From: Candidatus Rhodoferax mariagerensis
GTDB lineage: Bacteria; Pseudomonadota; Gammaproteobacteria; Burkholderiales; Burkholderiaceae_C
Assembly (NCBI GenBank): GCA_016719055.1
Contig: JADKAW010000001.1
Location: forward strand, 1-64,000
DNA: 64,000 bases
Direction of reading: 5' to 3'
In this document: piece by piece, positions 24,941-34,085 of the stretch
How the letters are laid out: every line of letters starts with the position of its first letter
Position numbering within the stretch: position 1 is the first letter of the stretch
The notes under the pieces: model-generated
Seen by the model: only the letters and a program-made list of their open reading frames with translations
Told to the model about the DNA's origin: nothing
Database searches by the model: none
Translations under genes and position numbers: made by a program

Positions 24941-26915
24941 TCATCTCTGAACCAGCGCGCGCTACCACCGTCATCTGCAACAGGTAGTCTGTCAGTTCAG
25001 ACAGTTTGACCTCGGCTTGGTCAAGCTCAGTGCCGCGCGCATTGATCTCCGCAATGCGCTCGCCCAGGCCGTCAGAGGCCTGCGCAATGCGGTCAATAGC
25101 CTCCAGACGCCTTGCAAAGTTCTTTCGACGCTCACGCAATTGCGAATCAAGCTGAGACGCGGCAGACTTGCTCCAGGTTTCAACATCGCCCAGCGCGGTC
25201 TCATAGACACCCCGCAGCCGGGTGGACAAGGCCCGCGTCACTTGTTGCGCAAATTCAGGCTGCGCCAGCCTGAACGCGTTGCCAATGCTCAAATACTGGA
25301 GATGACTGCGCTCAATCAAGTCCAGCTCATTCAAATAAGTGTTAACAAGCGGTTCATCAGGTGCTTGCAGAGAAAATCCATATTCTGTGTTGAGCTGCAA
25401 AAACATGGCCACCAGCATGGTGTGAATTTCCAGCCCCTTGGACTGAACATGCCGCAAATTGGCCCGCAAACGCTCAAAAGTTTCACCGTAAGACAGTTTG
25501 ATACCCAGCTTGAAACCCTTTTGGCTCAGTGCCACCGTCAGTTGGGCCATCTCACGCTTCAGACTGACCGGCCCGAGCAAGCTGAAAATTTCACGCAGCA
25601 ACTTCAAGTGGACAGACCGCACCGCATGAATCTTGGCACCTGCCGCGTCAAACTCGGCTTGTTCCTGGGCAATTCTCATGCGCATGTTTTTGATCACTGG
25701 CCGGTTTTTCCCCTGCAAACCCTTGAGCTCCATCAACTGCTCGGTCAAATCGCGCCGGCGAATATGCACCACGCGCCCGGTTTCGCTGCGCAGGGCTGCA
25801 ATGCTGCGGGCCACAGCCGCGCCCAATATCCTTTGGCGCTGCCCCATGATGCCATTGCTCAGCGCATCTTCCAGTACTGACAGACAGCTGCGATGAAGCA
25901 GCGCAGCATCGTTAGTCACTTTGCCAACCAACCCTTTTTGCGCAGATACAGCAACGATTTGTTGCTCTGAAATACCTAGCATTTCCGCTGAGTTTCGCTT
26001 TTGCCGGTCAATTTGTAACTGCACCTCCTGCGGGCTGTCCAGTGCGTCCCATAGGGTGTCAATCTTGTTGAGCACCACCAGGCGTGTTGCGGCGTCCTGA
26101 GGGTCTTGCACCAGATGTTCGCGCCATATCGACAGATCAGACTGGGTCACACCGGTATCTGCGCCGAGGATAAACACAATAGCCTGCGCCTGGGCAATCA
26201 GACTGACCGTGAGCTCAGGTTCAGCACCCACGGCGTTCAAGCCCGGCGTGTCGAGAATAATCAAGCCCTGCTTGAGCAAGGGATGGGCAATGTTGATGAG
26301 CGCGTGCCGCCACCTGGGTACCTCGACCAAGCCGCTGGCATCTGCCAGGGGATTCTGCTGCATCGACTGGTTTTGCCAAAAACCAAGGGCCCGCGCTTCA
26401 TCAGGCGTGACACGCCGGGTGTCAGCCACTCTGGCAAAGGCCTCCGCCAACTGCTTGGGGTTGCTGACATCAAGTTCGGTGCGCTCCCATTTCTCGGGCA
26501 CCATGCGCCATTCCATCAGCGACTGGGGCTGCAAGCGGGTCTCGATCGGCAACAAGCGCAGACAAGGCGGCACCTCGGGGTCGTAACCCATCTCGGTCGG
26601 GCACATGGTGGTGCGCCCGGCGCTGGCCGGCATGATGCGCCGCCCATAGTCGGCAAAAAAAACGGCGTTGATAAGTTCAGACTTGCCGCGTGAAAACTCG
26701 GCCACAAAAGCCACCATGACTTTGTCCACTCGCACTTGGGTTTCGAGCCGATGCAGCCGGTCTTCCACCGAGGCGTCGAGCATGTCCTGGTCCTTCAACC
26801 ATTGCACCAGCAACTTCAACCGCAAGGCAAATTCGCGCCGCCAGGCACCGTGCTGATCAAATCGTTCGTTGAATGAAGTTCCCAATGTGCCTCCAAAACA
26901 TGCTTGCGTGGTCAA
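24924..26915 (-). CDS. Dynamin-family GTPase
   Basis: A 663-residue bacterial dynamin-like protein. G1 is VAFVAEFSRGKSELINAVFF; G2 Thr lies in ASAGRTTMCPTEMGYD; G3 is GLIILDTPGLNAVGAEPE; G4 is RLVVLNKIDTLWDAL. The C-terminal half is long and helical with coiled-coil text (LRERRKNFARRLEAIDRIAQ). Such proteins remodel or protect membranes. It lies between mutM and mutY, a conserved arrangement in Comamonadaceae. Its 3' end overlaps the longer mutY start. Confidence 0.88.
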   Translation of the reverse strand: MTTQACFGGTLGTSFNERFDQHGAWRREFALRLKLLVQWLKDQDMLDASVEDRLHRLETQVRVDKVMVAFVAEFSRGKSELINAVFFADYGRRIMPASAGRTTMCPTEMGYDPEVPPCLRLLPIETRLQPQSLMEWRMVPEKWERTELDVSNPKQLAEAFARVADTRRVTPDEARALGFWQNQSMQQNPLADASGLVEVPRWRHALINIAHPLLKQGLIILDTPGLNAVGAEPELTVSLIAQAQAIVFILGADTGVTQSDLSIWREHLVQDPQDAATRLVVLNKIDTLWDALDSPQEVQLQIDRQKRNSAEMLGISEQQIVAVSAQKGLVGKVTNDAALLHRSCLSVLEDALSNGIMGQRQRILGAAVARSIAALRSETGRVVHIRRRDLTEQLMELKGLQGKNRPVIKNMRMRIAQEQAEFDAAGAKIHAVRSVHLKLLREIFSLLGPVSLKREMAQLTVALSQKGFKLGIKLSYGETFERLRANLRHVQSKGLEIHTMLVAMFLQLNTEYGFSLQAPDEPLVNTYLNELDLIERSHLQYLSIGNAFRLAQPEFAQQVTRALSTRLRGVYETALGDVETWSKSAASQLDSQLRERRKNFARRLEAIDRIAQASDGLGERIAEINARGTELDQAEVKLSELTDYLLQMTVVARAGSEMNAQVH

Positions 26916-26936
26916 TATAGCACCCTTGGTACCGAC

Positions 26937-27752
26937 TCATGGTTTTTGGCAAGCCGGACAGTAAAAACTTGACCGCTGGCCTTGCCGAATCATCCTGATG
27001 GGCGTGGCGCAGACTTTGCAGGGCAGCCCTGCGCGCCCATAAACTGTTGCTTCGAGCTGGAAATACCCAGCCTGGCCGTCGCTGCTGGAAAAGTCCCGGA
27101 GGGTGCTGCCCCCCTGGGCTACAGCACGTGCCAAAACACTGCGAATGGTAGCGTGCAGGCGCGCTGTGCGCGGGCGGCTCAAGCCTGCCGCACTGACCGT
27201 GGGCCGAATACCTGCCATGAACAAAGCCTCAGAAGCGTAGATATTGCCCACACCCACCACCAAGTCACCGGCCAGTAACACCTGTTTGATGGCGGCTTTC
27301 CGTTGTTTGAGTCCTGTCTGAAACTGCACAAGATCAAACAACTCTGACAAAGGTTCCATGCCAAGACGTCCCAACAGCTTCTGGGCGACAGGGTCCGCCA
27401 GGCTGCCCACATAAACCACGGCACCAAAACGCCTCGGGTCATTCAGTCGCAGCGTGCCTTGTGACGTGACCAGCTCAAAGTGATCATGCACACCCGGAGC
27501 CGGCAAATCTGATGCAAACCGCAAACTCCCGGACATGCCCAAATGCAGCAGCAGCCAGCCTTGACTCAACTCAATCAATAAATATTTGCCGCGCCGATCA
27601 ACGGTGTGAACCGTCAACCCCACCAATTGCTGGGTCGCGCAGCCCAGTGGCCAGCGCAATGTTTTGCCAATCTGCGCATCAAGCACCAAGGCACCCTCAA
27701 TGGCTTGCACAAAGCTGCGACGGGTCACTTCAACTTCGGGTAATTCCGGCAT
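26937..27752 (-). CDS. mutM: Formamidopyrimidine-DNA glycosylase MutM
   Basis: Excises 8-oxoG and FaPy. The mature N-terminal Pro-Glu nucleophile is encoded by the ATG at 27752 (MPELPEVEVTRRSF). A conserved Lys lies in LGMSGSLRF, with the helix-two-turn-helix LLAGDLVVGVGNIYASEALF and a C-terminal zinc finger CKVCATPIRMIRQGQRSSFY CPAC with four cysteines. 271 residues is normal. It is divergent from the TPR gene with about 40 bp between starts. Confidence 0.96.
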   Translation of the reverse strand: MPELPEVEVTRRSFVQAIEGALVLDAQIGKTLRWPLGCATQQLVGLTVHTVDRRGKYLLIELSQGWLLLHLGMSGSLRFASDLPAPGVHDHFELVTSQGTLRLNDPRRFGAVVYVGSLADPVAQKLLGRLGMEPLSELFDLVQFQTGLKQRKAAIKQVLLAGDLVVGVGNIYASEALFMAGIRPTVSAAGLSRPRTARLHATIRSVLARAVAQGGSTLRDFSSSDGQAGYFQLEATVYGRAGLPCKVCATPIRMIRQGQRSSFYCPACQKP

Positions 27753-27790
27753 ACAAAAACTTTTCAAGTGGCATGGATTATTATGAACGG

Positions 27791-29521
27791 ATGTCTGTCA
27801 AAACTGTTTTTTTATCTTTCCTGTTGAGCTGTGCATTAGGTGCTCATGGTCAAAGCGCACTGCCATCCGAGCCGGACCCAAAGTCGTCTGCGCTGGACAG
27901 CATGCTTTTTTATCAAATGCTGCTGGGTGAGCTCAACGCGCGCTCCGACGAGCCTGACGCCGCTTTTTCGCTGGTGCTGGATGCGGCCCGAAAAACCGGT
28001 GATGCTTCGGTTTACCGGCGGGCAGTTCAAATTGCCATCCAGGCGCGCGCCGGCGAATCAGCATTGCAGGCGGCAAAAGCTTGGCAGCTGGCTTTGCCAG
28101 GGTCCAAAGAAGCCAATTTATTTGTCTTGCAGATTTTGATTGGCCTCAATCGCACCGCTGATACGCTGGAGCCCCTCAAGAATGAAATCGTCCTGCTGCC
28201 AGTTGCTGAGCGGCGCGACTTTCTGTGGCGAATTCCCGCCATGTATGAGCGCTTGAATGATCGGCAACTTGCCGCGACCACGGTTCAAAAAGCCTTGTCA
28301 GGGGTTCTCAGTGACAAAGACCTGGGGGCAACGGCATGGGCTGCCATCGGCCGACTGTGGCTCAGCGCGGGCAACAAGCCAGCAGCTGTCAATGCTGCGG
28401 CCAAAGGGCAGGGGCTGGATACCAAGTCCGAGCATCCTGCGTTGTTGGCGTTGTCCATGCTGAGTGCCGAGTTGCCGCAGTCGGAGCAGCTTGTCAAACA
28501 GCATCTGCCGCATGCACGTCCGGAATTTCGCATGGCTTACATCAAGGCCTTGCTCAGCGCTCAGCGCGAAACCGATGCGATGGCTGAACTGCAAACCATG
28601 AGAACGCTCACGCCGGACTATGCTGACGCCTGGCTGATCAGCGGTGCCTTGGCCTTGCAAGCCAACCAGCTTGACAGCGCGCAACAACAACTGCAGCGCT
28701 ATCTTGATCTGATCGAAGCCATTCCCAGTGCCGATCAGGCCCCAGAAATGAAGCGTGGACGCTCTCAGGCCCTGATGTCCATGGCGCAGATTGCACAACT
28801 GCGCAAAGATCCTCAAGCGGCCGATGCCTGGTTGCAGCGCGTGGACAACCCGGAAGATGTATTGCGGGCCCAGATCCGGCGCGCCAGCTTCATCGCTCAA
28901 CAAGGCCGACTCGACGATGCGATCGCACTGATTCATAGGCAGGTGGAGCGAGTTGAGTCTGACGCTCGCCTCAAGCAGAATGCCGAGATTTCACTGTTGC
29001 GGGAACACAAAAAGTTTGAGCGTGCGCGTGACAAGCTCCAGGCAGCCTTGGTGCAAAGCCCACACGACACCGATCTGACCTATGACCTGGCAATGGTCAG
29101 TGAAAAGATGGGCGATCTGGCAACCATGGAACGACTGTTGCGCAACCTGATGGCCGCCAATCCGAAAGACCCCCATGCCTTCAATGCCTTGGGTTATTCG
29201 CTGGCCGACCGCAATATTCGTCTGCCAGAGGCCAAAGAGTTCATTGCCCAGGCGCTGGCGCTGGCACCAGGTGACCCTTTCATCACCGACAGTCTGGCCT
29301 GGGCAGAGTTTCGCAGCGGCAACAGCGCAGAGGCACTGCGCTTGCTGCAAGGTGCTTTTAAGGACAAACCCGATGCAGAAATAGCCGCGCATCTGGGTGA
29401 GGTGCTGTGGGTCAATAACCGCCAGGATGAGGCGCGGACAGTCTTCAAAGAAGGCCTCAAACTCAACCCCGATAACGAGACGCTGGTGGAAACGCTCAAG
29501 CGCTTACGCGTGCCCTTGTGA
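27791..29521 (+). CDS. Tetratricopeptide-repeat periplasmic protein
   Basis: About 576 residues. A signal peptide (MSVKTVFLSFLLSCALGAHG, cleaved near GQSA) supports the ATG at 27791; ATG at 27773 is the alternative. The rest is helical with TPR-like units, clearest at the C-terminus (FNALGYSLADRNIRLPEAKE, AWAEFRSGNSAEALRLLQGA, LGEVLWVNNRQDEARTVF). It overlaps lolB by 4 bp. In Burkholderiales this gene regularly precedes lolB, suggesting a part in envelope assembly, which is inference. Confidence 0.85.
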   Translation: MSVKTVFLSFLLSCALGAHGQSALPSEPDPKSSALDSMLFYQMLLGELNARSDEPDAAFSLVLDAARKTGDASVYRRAVQIAIQARAGESALQAAKAWQLALPGSKEANLFVLQILIGLNRTADTLEPLKNEIVLLPVAERRDFLWRIPAMYERLNDRQLAATTVQKALSGVLSDKDLGATAWAAIGRLWLSAGNKPAAVNAAAKGQGLDTKSEHPALLALSMLSAELPQSEQLVKQHLPHARPEFRMAYIKALLSAQRETDAMAELQTMRTLTPDYADAWLISGALALQANQLDSAQQQLQRYLDLIEAIPSADQAPEMKRGRSQALMSMAQIAQLRKDPQAADAWLQRVDNPEDVLRAQIRRASFIAQQGRLDDAIALIHRQVERVESDARLKQNAEISLLREHKKFERARDKLQAALVQSPHDTDLTYDLAMVSEKMGDLATMERLLRNLMAANPKDPHAFNALGYSLADRNIRLPEAKEFIAQALALAPGDPFITDSLAWAEFRSGNSAEALRLLQGAFKDKPDAEIAAHLGEVLWVNNRQDEARTVFKEGLKLNPDNETLVETLKRLRVPL

Positions 29522-30036
29522 TTGCCCGACGTTTGGTGGCCGTTTTGTTGGCGGCATTCGCTACTATTTTTATAACGGGTTGCGCAGTCAGGACGGGGGC
29601 TAGAGCCTTAAATGTTATAAATTCTTCAAGCTGGCAAGGCAGGCTGTCAGTTCGGGTTGAGGCGGATGAGCGCAGGGCGGATTCACGCAGCCAGTCACTC
29701 AGTGCCGCGTTTGAACTGCAAGGCAATGAACAACAGGGCCATCTGATGTTGCTGACACCCTTGGGCAGCACGGCCGCATCGGTCCGCTGGACGGCACTGG
29801 CAGCGACCTTGCAAGCGCAGGGTGAAGTTCATGAATTCAAGGACTTGAACGCACTCATCACCCATCTGCTGGGAACACCCGTGCCCGTGAATGCACTGTT
29901 TTCATGGTTGGACGGCCAGCCCGTCAATGCAGATGGCTGGGAAGTGGATCTGACCAACAGACAACAGGGCAAAATCTCGGCACGCCGCTTGTCGCCGCTG
30001 CCTGTGGCTGAGCTGCGTTTGATTCTGGAAGAATAA
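29518..30036 (+). CDS. lolB: Outer-membrane lipoprotein localisation protein LolB
   Basis: LolB accepts lipoproteins from LolA and inserts them in the outer membrane. The lipobox FITGCAV follows an N-terminal hydrophobic stretch (RRLVAVLLAAFATI). Mature blocks are SSWQGRLSVRVEAD, LSAAFELQGNEQQGHLMLLT and PLGSTAASVRW. The GTG start overlaps the TPR stop. The lipobox and following residues (about 15-37) are encoded by a stretch resembling the dispersed AT-rich repeat (29560-29626). It is followed after 30 bp by ispE. Confidence 0.9.
   Translation: MIARRLVAVLLAAFATIFITGCAVRTGARALNVINSSSWQGRLSVRVEADERRADSRSQSLSAAFELQGNEQQGHLMLLTPLGSTAASVRWTALAATLQAQGEVHEFKDLNALITHLLGTPVPVNALFSWLDGQPVNADGWEVDLTNRQQGKISARRLSPLPVAELRLILEE
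29560..29626 (+). repeat. Dispersed AT-rich repeat-like stretch covering the lolB lipobox
   Basis: The text CTACTATTTTTATAACGGGT, TTGCGCA and GGGGCTAGAGCCTTAAATG then TTATAAATTC matches the copy at 53446-53512 block by block. It is read in frame with no stop. Confidence 0.55.
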
Positions 30037-30066
30037 GCCTGCACTGCCCCGCCTGAGATTGCTGTC

Positions 30067-30903
30067 ATGAAGTCACTTTTTGATGTTTGTGCACCTGCCA
30101 AACTCAACCTGTTTTTGCACATTGTTGGGCGCCGGCCAGACGGCTACCATTTGCTTGAATCGGTTTTTGTGCTGATTGACTGGTGCGACACGCTGCATTT
30201 CGAGCGACGTGGGCAAGGCCTGCTCAGCCGGGAAGACTTGACCACACCCCTGCCTGCGGATGACCTGGTGATGCGGGCTGCACGCGCTTTGCAAAGGCAC
30301 ACCGGCAGTCGGCAGGGAGCTCACATCTCAGTTGAAAAACGCGTTCCCGCGCAGGCTGGCATGGGTGGCGGATCATCGGATGCAGCCTCCACCTTGTTGG
30401 CATTGAACCGCCTTTGGGGCTTGCATCTTGATCTTGCCAGCTTGCGTGCCATCGGCTTGACTCTGGGTGCTGACGTGCCGTTTTTCTTGGGTGGACAAAG
30501 CGCTTTTGTAACGGGTATCGGTGAAAAACTCGCGCCAATTTCAGTGCCTCAGAGTCGCTACCTGGTTGTCAAACCGCCGGATGGCCTGGAAACACAGCGA
30601 ATTTTTTCGCACCCGCATTTAAAAAGGGATAGCGAACCTACTATAATTGCAGGCTTCGCTACCGCTGCTGACGGTTTTGGTTGCAATGATTTGCAAGACA
30701 TCGCCCAGCAGTTTTGCCCTGGTGTCGGGCTAGCAGTCGATTGGCTTGATAGCCTTGGATTGTCTGGTCGAATGACCGGTTCCGGTAGCGCTGTGTTTTC
30801 CAAATTGGCGCATGATATTGACATTTCAAACGCTCCTGAATCATTTGAAGTCAAAATTTGCAACGGTTTGCAGGTCCATCCGCTTTTTGGATGGGCGGTT
30901 TAG
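30067..30903 (+). CDS. ispE: 4-(cytidine 5'-diphospho)-2-C-methylerythritol kinase
   Basis: The MEP-pathway kinase for isoprenoid precursors (278 residues). Blocks: APAKLNLFLHIVGRRPDGYH (catalytic Lys), GHMP loop VPAQAGMGGGSSDAASTLLA, GADVPFFLGGQSAFVTGIGE and GRMTGSGSAVFSKL. The order lolB-ispE-tRNA-Gln-prs is standard for Burkholderiales. No terminator is evident before the tRNA, so read-through is plausible. Confidence 0.95.
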   Translation: MKSLFDVCAPAKLNLFLHIVGRRPDGYHLLESVFVLIDWCDTLHFERRGQGLLSREDLTTPLPADDLVMRAARALQRHTGSRQGAHISVEKRVPAQAGMGGGSSDAASTLLALNRLWGLHLDLASLRAIGLTLGADVPFFLGGQSAFVTGIGEKLAPISVPQSRYLVVKPPDGLETQRIFSHPHLKRDSEPTIIAGFATAADGFGCNDLQDIAQQFCPGVGLAVDWLDSLGLSGRMTGSGSAVFSKLAHDIDISNAPESFEVKICNGLQVHPLFGWAV

Positions 30904-30942
30904 GTTGGTTTGTCGGTAAAGCGTTTCATGTTTTACCCGTGT

Positions 30943-31019
30943 AGGGGAGTCGCCAAGTTGGTTAAGGCACTGGATTTTGATTCCAGCATGCGAAGGTTCG
31001 AGTCCTTCTTCCCCTGCCA
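30943..31019 (+). tRNA. tRNA-Gln, anticodon TTG
   Basis: A 77-nt cloverleaf with the 3' CCA encoded. The acceptor pairs AGGGGAG with TTCCCCT (one G-U); the D-arm starts CGCCAAG; the anticodon stem CTGGA/TCCAG holds TT-TTG-AT with the anticodon at 30977-30979; the T-arm contains GGTTCGAGTCC. It lies between ispE and prs as in relatives. Confidence 0.97.
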
Positions 31020-31082
31020 AATTTCTATGCATGCTGTTATCAGACATGTCGATGCGTTTGCGACTAATAAGTTGGGATCCAC

Positions 31083-32060
31083 ATGCAGGTCGATCTACCC
31101 CCTGAGTTCATGGTTTTTACCGGCAATGCCAATCCTGCGTTGGCAGCTGACATTGCGCGTTTCCTAAAAACTGATTTGGGTGCCGCCGCAGTTGGACGTT
31201 TCTCTGATGGAGAGGTCACAGTGGAAATCAGGCAAAACGTGCGCGCACGTGATGTCTTTGTGGTGCAGTCCACCTGTGCACCAACCAACGAAAACCTGAT
31301 GGAACTGCTGATCATGGTTGACGCTCTCAAGCGCGCCTCGGCCGAGCGCATCAGCGCTGTCATCCCTTATTTTGGGTATGCCCGCCAAGATCGCCGACCG
31401 CGCTCAAGCCGGGTGCCGATTTCAGCCAAGGTGGTGGCCAATATGTTGCAGGCAGTGGGCGTGGCGCGTGTGTTAACCATGGACCTGCACGCAGACCAGA
31501 TTCAGGGCTTTTTTGATATTCCAGTTGACAACATTTATGCCTCGCCAGTTTTGTTGGGTGATTTGCGGCAGAAAAACTACGATAACCTGATTGTGGTGTC
31601 CCCCGACGTCGGCGGTGTGGTTCGCGCACGCGCGCTGGCCAAGCAGCTTAACTGCGACCTGGCCATTATCGACAAACGCCGCCCCAAAGCCAACGTGAGT
31701 GAAGTGATGCACGTCATCGGAGAAATCGATGGCCGCAACTGTGTGGTCATGGATGACATGATTGACACTGCGGGCACCTTGGTCAAAGCGGCGGAAGTGC
31801 TCAAACGTCGAGGTGCTAACAAGGTCTATGCTTATTGCACTCATCCGATTTTTTCTGGACCAGCCATTGACCGCATCAGCCACGGCGCTGCCCTTGACGA
31901 AGTTGTGGTGACCAACACGATTCCACTGAGCCCAGCCGCACTGGCCTGCCCCAAAATCCGCCAACTCAACGTTGCGCCGCTGATCGCCGAGACGATCCAG
32001 CGCATAGCGGCAGGCAAATCGGTGATGAGTTTATTTTCTGATCAGAACAACCTGTTCTGA
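31083..32060 (+). CDS. prs: Ribose-phosphate pyrophosphokinase
   Basis: Makes PRPP from ribose 5-phosphate and ATP. Blocks: VFTGNANPALAADIARFL, VGRFSDGEVTVEIRQNVR, QSTCAPTNENLMELLIMVDA, PYFGYARQDRRPRSSRVPIS, MDLHADQIQGFFDIPVDN and the PRPP motif CVVMDDMIDTAGTLVKAA. 325 residues from ATG 31083; an ATG at 31110 (MVFTGNANP) is closer to the E. coli N-terminus. Follows tRNA-Gln by 63 bp and precedes rplY. Confidence 0.95.
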   Translation: MQVDLPPEFMVFTGNANPALAADIARFLKTDLGAAAVGRFSDGEVTVEIRQNVRARDVFVVQSTCAPTNENLMELLIMVDALKRASAERISAVIPYFGYARQDRRPRSSRVPISAKVVANMLQAVGVARVLTMDLHADQIQGFFDIPVDNIYASPVLLGDLRQKNYDNLIVVSPDVGGVVRARALAKQLNCDLAIIDKRRPKANVSEVMHVIGEIDGRNCVVMDDMIDTAGTLVKAAEVLKRRGANKVYAYCTHPIFSGPAIDRISHGAALDEVVVTNTIPLSPAALACPKIRQLNVAPLIAETIQRIAAGKSVMSLFSDQNNLF

Positions 32061-32158
32061 TCAGACTTTGCAAGTGGCCCGTACGTCCAGCATTGGATAG
32101 CGGGCTTTTTTAAATCAGGGTCGTACTGGTCGCGGTCGGCCCCATCAGGAGTTAGTTC

Positions 32159-32806
32159 ATGAAATTTGTAGCCTTTGAGCGTGCCAAGCAAGGTACGGGT
32201 GCGAGCCGCCGTCTGCGCATCACCGGTCGCACGCCCGGTATCGTTTATGGTGGTGCGGCTGAGCCGCAATTGATCGAGGTTGATCACAACGCGCTGTGGC
32301 ACGCGCTCAAAAAAGAAGCCTTTCACTCCAGTATTCTGACCATGGAAATGGCCGGTGCTGAGAGTAGCGTGTTGTTACGTGACGTTCAGGTTCACCCATA
32401 CAAGCAAATGATTTTGCACATCGATTTCCAGCGTGTGGATGCCACCACCAAGCTTCACATGAAGGTGCCGCTGCACTTCAGTGGCGACGATCAGTCGCAA
32501 GCGGTGAAGGCTGAGGGTTGCATTGCCAACCACGTCATCAGTGAAATCGACGTTCTCTGTCTGCCTGCTGATTTGCCGGAATTCATTGCTGTGGACTTGA
32601 GTGGTCTGAAAAAGGGCAGTTCCTTGCATCTGGCCGACATCCAGTTGCCCAAGGGCGTCAAAACAGTCACGCATGGCAGTAACAAGAACCCGGTGGTCGT
32701 TTCTGTTGTGGTGATTGCTGCTGCTGAAGCACCTGCAACTGAACCCGTGGCTGAGGCCGCGGCCGCCAAGCCAGCTGCCAAAGCGGCCGCCAAGCCCAAG
32801 AAGTAA
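32159..32806 (+). CDS. rplY: 50S ribosomal protein L25 (Ctc form)
   Basis: A 215-residue long form with the 5S-rRNA-binding L25 domain (FVAFERAKQGTGASRRLRIT, PGIVYGGAAEPQLIEVDHNA) and the TL5/CTC C-terminal beta domain (VPLHFSGDDQSQAVKAEGC, SLHLADIQLPKGVKTVTHGS). It ends in an Ala/Lys/Pro-rich tail (from about residue 190) typical of beta-proteobacteria. A hairpin terminator follows at 32826-32851, then pth. Confidence 0.95.
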   Translation: MKFVAFERAKQGTGASRRLRITGRTPGIVYGGAAEPQLIEVDHNALWHALKKEAFHSSILTMEMAGAESSVLLRDVQVHPYKQMILHIDFQRVDATTKLHMKVPLHFSGDDQSQAVKAEGCIANHVISEIDVLCLPADLPEFIAVDLSGLKKGSSLHLADIQLPKGVKTVTHGSNKNPVVVSVVVIAAAEAPATEPVAEAAAAKPAAKAAAKPKK

Positions 32807-32825
32807 TTTTCTTGGCTTACAAATC

Positions 32826-32851
32826 GGCTCACTTTGGTGAGCCTTTTTTTT
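32826..32851 (+). terminator. Intrinsic terminator after rplY
   Basis: GGCTCAC and GTGAGCC form a perfect 7-bp stem around TTTG, followed by eight T. It ends the prs-rplY transcript, although pth starts only 22 bp later, so partial read-through or a pth promoter within the gap is expected. Confidence 0.9.
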
Positions 32852-32872
32852 GCTTACCCAAATACTCCCGTC

Positions 32873-33541
32873 ATGATCCGACTCTTTGTAGGCTTGGGAA
32901 ATCCTGGCCCCGACTATGAACAGACACGCCACAACACCGGTTTCTGGTGGATCGACGCGTTGGCTCGTTTGGTCAACGCACCGCTTGTCATGAACAAAAG
33001 CTACTATGGTTTGACAGCGCGCACGGTGCACAACGGCAAAAACATGTGGCTGCTGGAACCCCAAACATTCATGAATCTCAGTGGGAAGTCGGTGGCAGCC
33101 CTGGCCAACTTTTTCAAGATTTCACCACAGGAAATACTGGTGGCCCATGATGAACTGGACATTTTGCCAGGTGAGGCCAAGCTCAGGCTCGGCGGCGGCC
33201 ACGCCGGCCACAACGGGCTGCGCGATATTCACGCCCAACTTGGTAGCGACCAATACTGGCGCTTGCGCCTGGGTATCGGGCACCCTGGAAACAAAGCGGA
33301 AGTGATTCACTGGGTGCTTAAAAAACCCTCGCTGGACCACCGCATTGCCATCGACCAGACCATTGATCGTGCCCTCAAAGCGCTGCCCATGCTGCTTGAC
33401 GGCGACGTGGAACAGGCCACGCGCATAATCCACACCAGCAAATCGCCCCGCCCAAAACCACCCCGGCCCAGTCCAGGGACCCCTGCCGAAGCGCTACACC
33501 CAGCGGCAAGCGGTCAAGAAACAGATAACAAACCGAACTGA
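32873..33541 (+). CDS. pth: Peptidyl-tRNA hydrolase
   Basis: Recycles peptidyl-tRNA. Catalytic His lies in VGLGNPGPDYEQTRHNTGFW; Asn in PQTFMNLSGKSVAALANF; Asp in LVAHDELDILPGEAKLRLGG; then GGHAGHNGLRDIHAQLG. 222 residues with a Pro-rich tail. ATG at 32873 (MIRLFVGLG) is the family start. Convergent with the MerR-like gene, 7 bp apart. Confidence 0.95.
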   Translation: MIRLFVGLGNPGPDYEQTRHNTGFWWIDALARLVNAPLVMNKSYYGLTARTVHNGKNMWLLEPQTFMNLSGKSVAALANFFKISPQEILVAHDELDILPGEAKLRLGGGHAGHNGLRDIHAQLGSDQYWRLRLGIGHPGNKAEVIHWVLKKPSLDHRIAIDQTIDRALKALPMLLDGDVEQATRIIHTSKSPRPKPPRPSPGTPAEALHPAASGQETDNKPN

Positions 33542-33548
33542 CGCCTGA

Positions 33549-33989
33549 TCAATTGCCATGTGGGTTCACGGCCAGCATGTTGCGTATTTCAAACAGCTCG
33601 CGCCGAAATTCATGCCAGAAGTCTGGTTTAGATTCAAATTGAGACAATTCATCAAATTGGGAGTCTGTGACTTCGTTGATATCGACCCCTTCCAGCACCA
33701 GCTCGTCAGACTCAGTTTGGTCACGCTCAGCATGCAACAATTCCTGCATCTTGTTTCGGGCACCACTGATCGTGAACCCCTGGTCGTACAGCAAATCGCG
33801 GATACGCCGGATCATCAATACTTCGTGGTGCTGGTAATAGCGCCGATTGCCGCGGCGCTTCATCGGCCGCAGTTGCGTGAACTCCTGCTCCCAATAACGC
33901 AGCACATGGGGCTTGACGCCACACAAATCACCCACTTCACCAATGGTGAAATATCGTTTGGCCGGGATAGACGGGAGAGAATTCTCCAT
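33549..33989 (-). CDS. MerR-family transcriptional regulator
   Basis: A 146-residue regulator: RYFTIGEVGDLCGVKPHVLR, YWEQEFTQLRPMKRRGNRRY, YQHHEVLMIRRIRDLLYDQG give the winged helix, then a coiled-coil linker and an acidic tail. There are no metal-binding cysteines, so it is of the CueR-unlike, HspR/YcgE-type group that follows ihfA in most beta-proteobacteria. Target and ligand are unknown. ATG at 33989 (MENSLPSIPAK) is preferred over 33998. Confidence 0.88.
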   Translation of the reverse strand: MENSLPSIPAKRYFTIGEVGDLCGVKPHVLRYWEQEFTQLRPMKRRGNRRYYQHHEVLMIRRIRDLLYDQGFTISGARNKMQELLHAERDQTESDELVLEGVDINEVTDSQFDELSQFESKPDFWHEFRRELFEIRNMLAVNPHGN

Positions 33990-34085
33990 TGAAATCAATG
34001 CAATAGCCGCAAAAGCTTGCAGGTTACTCTAAGTCTACCGGGACTGTAAAGCTCAGCCTGAATAAAAATTTTTAAGGCTTCACGT

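Noticed and set aside
30600..30660. Further copy of the dispersed repeat in ispE
   Set aside because: The AT-rich text there encodes ordinary IspE residues and lacks the second conserved block.
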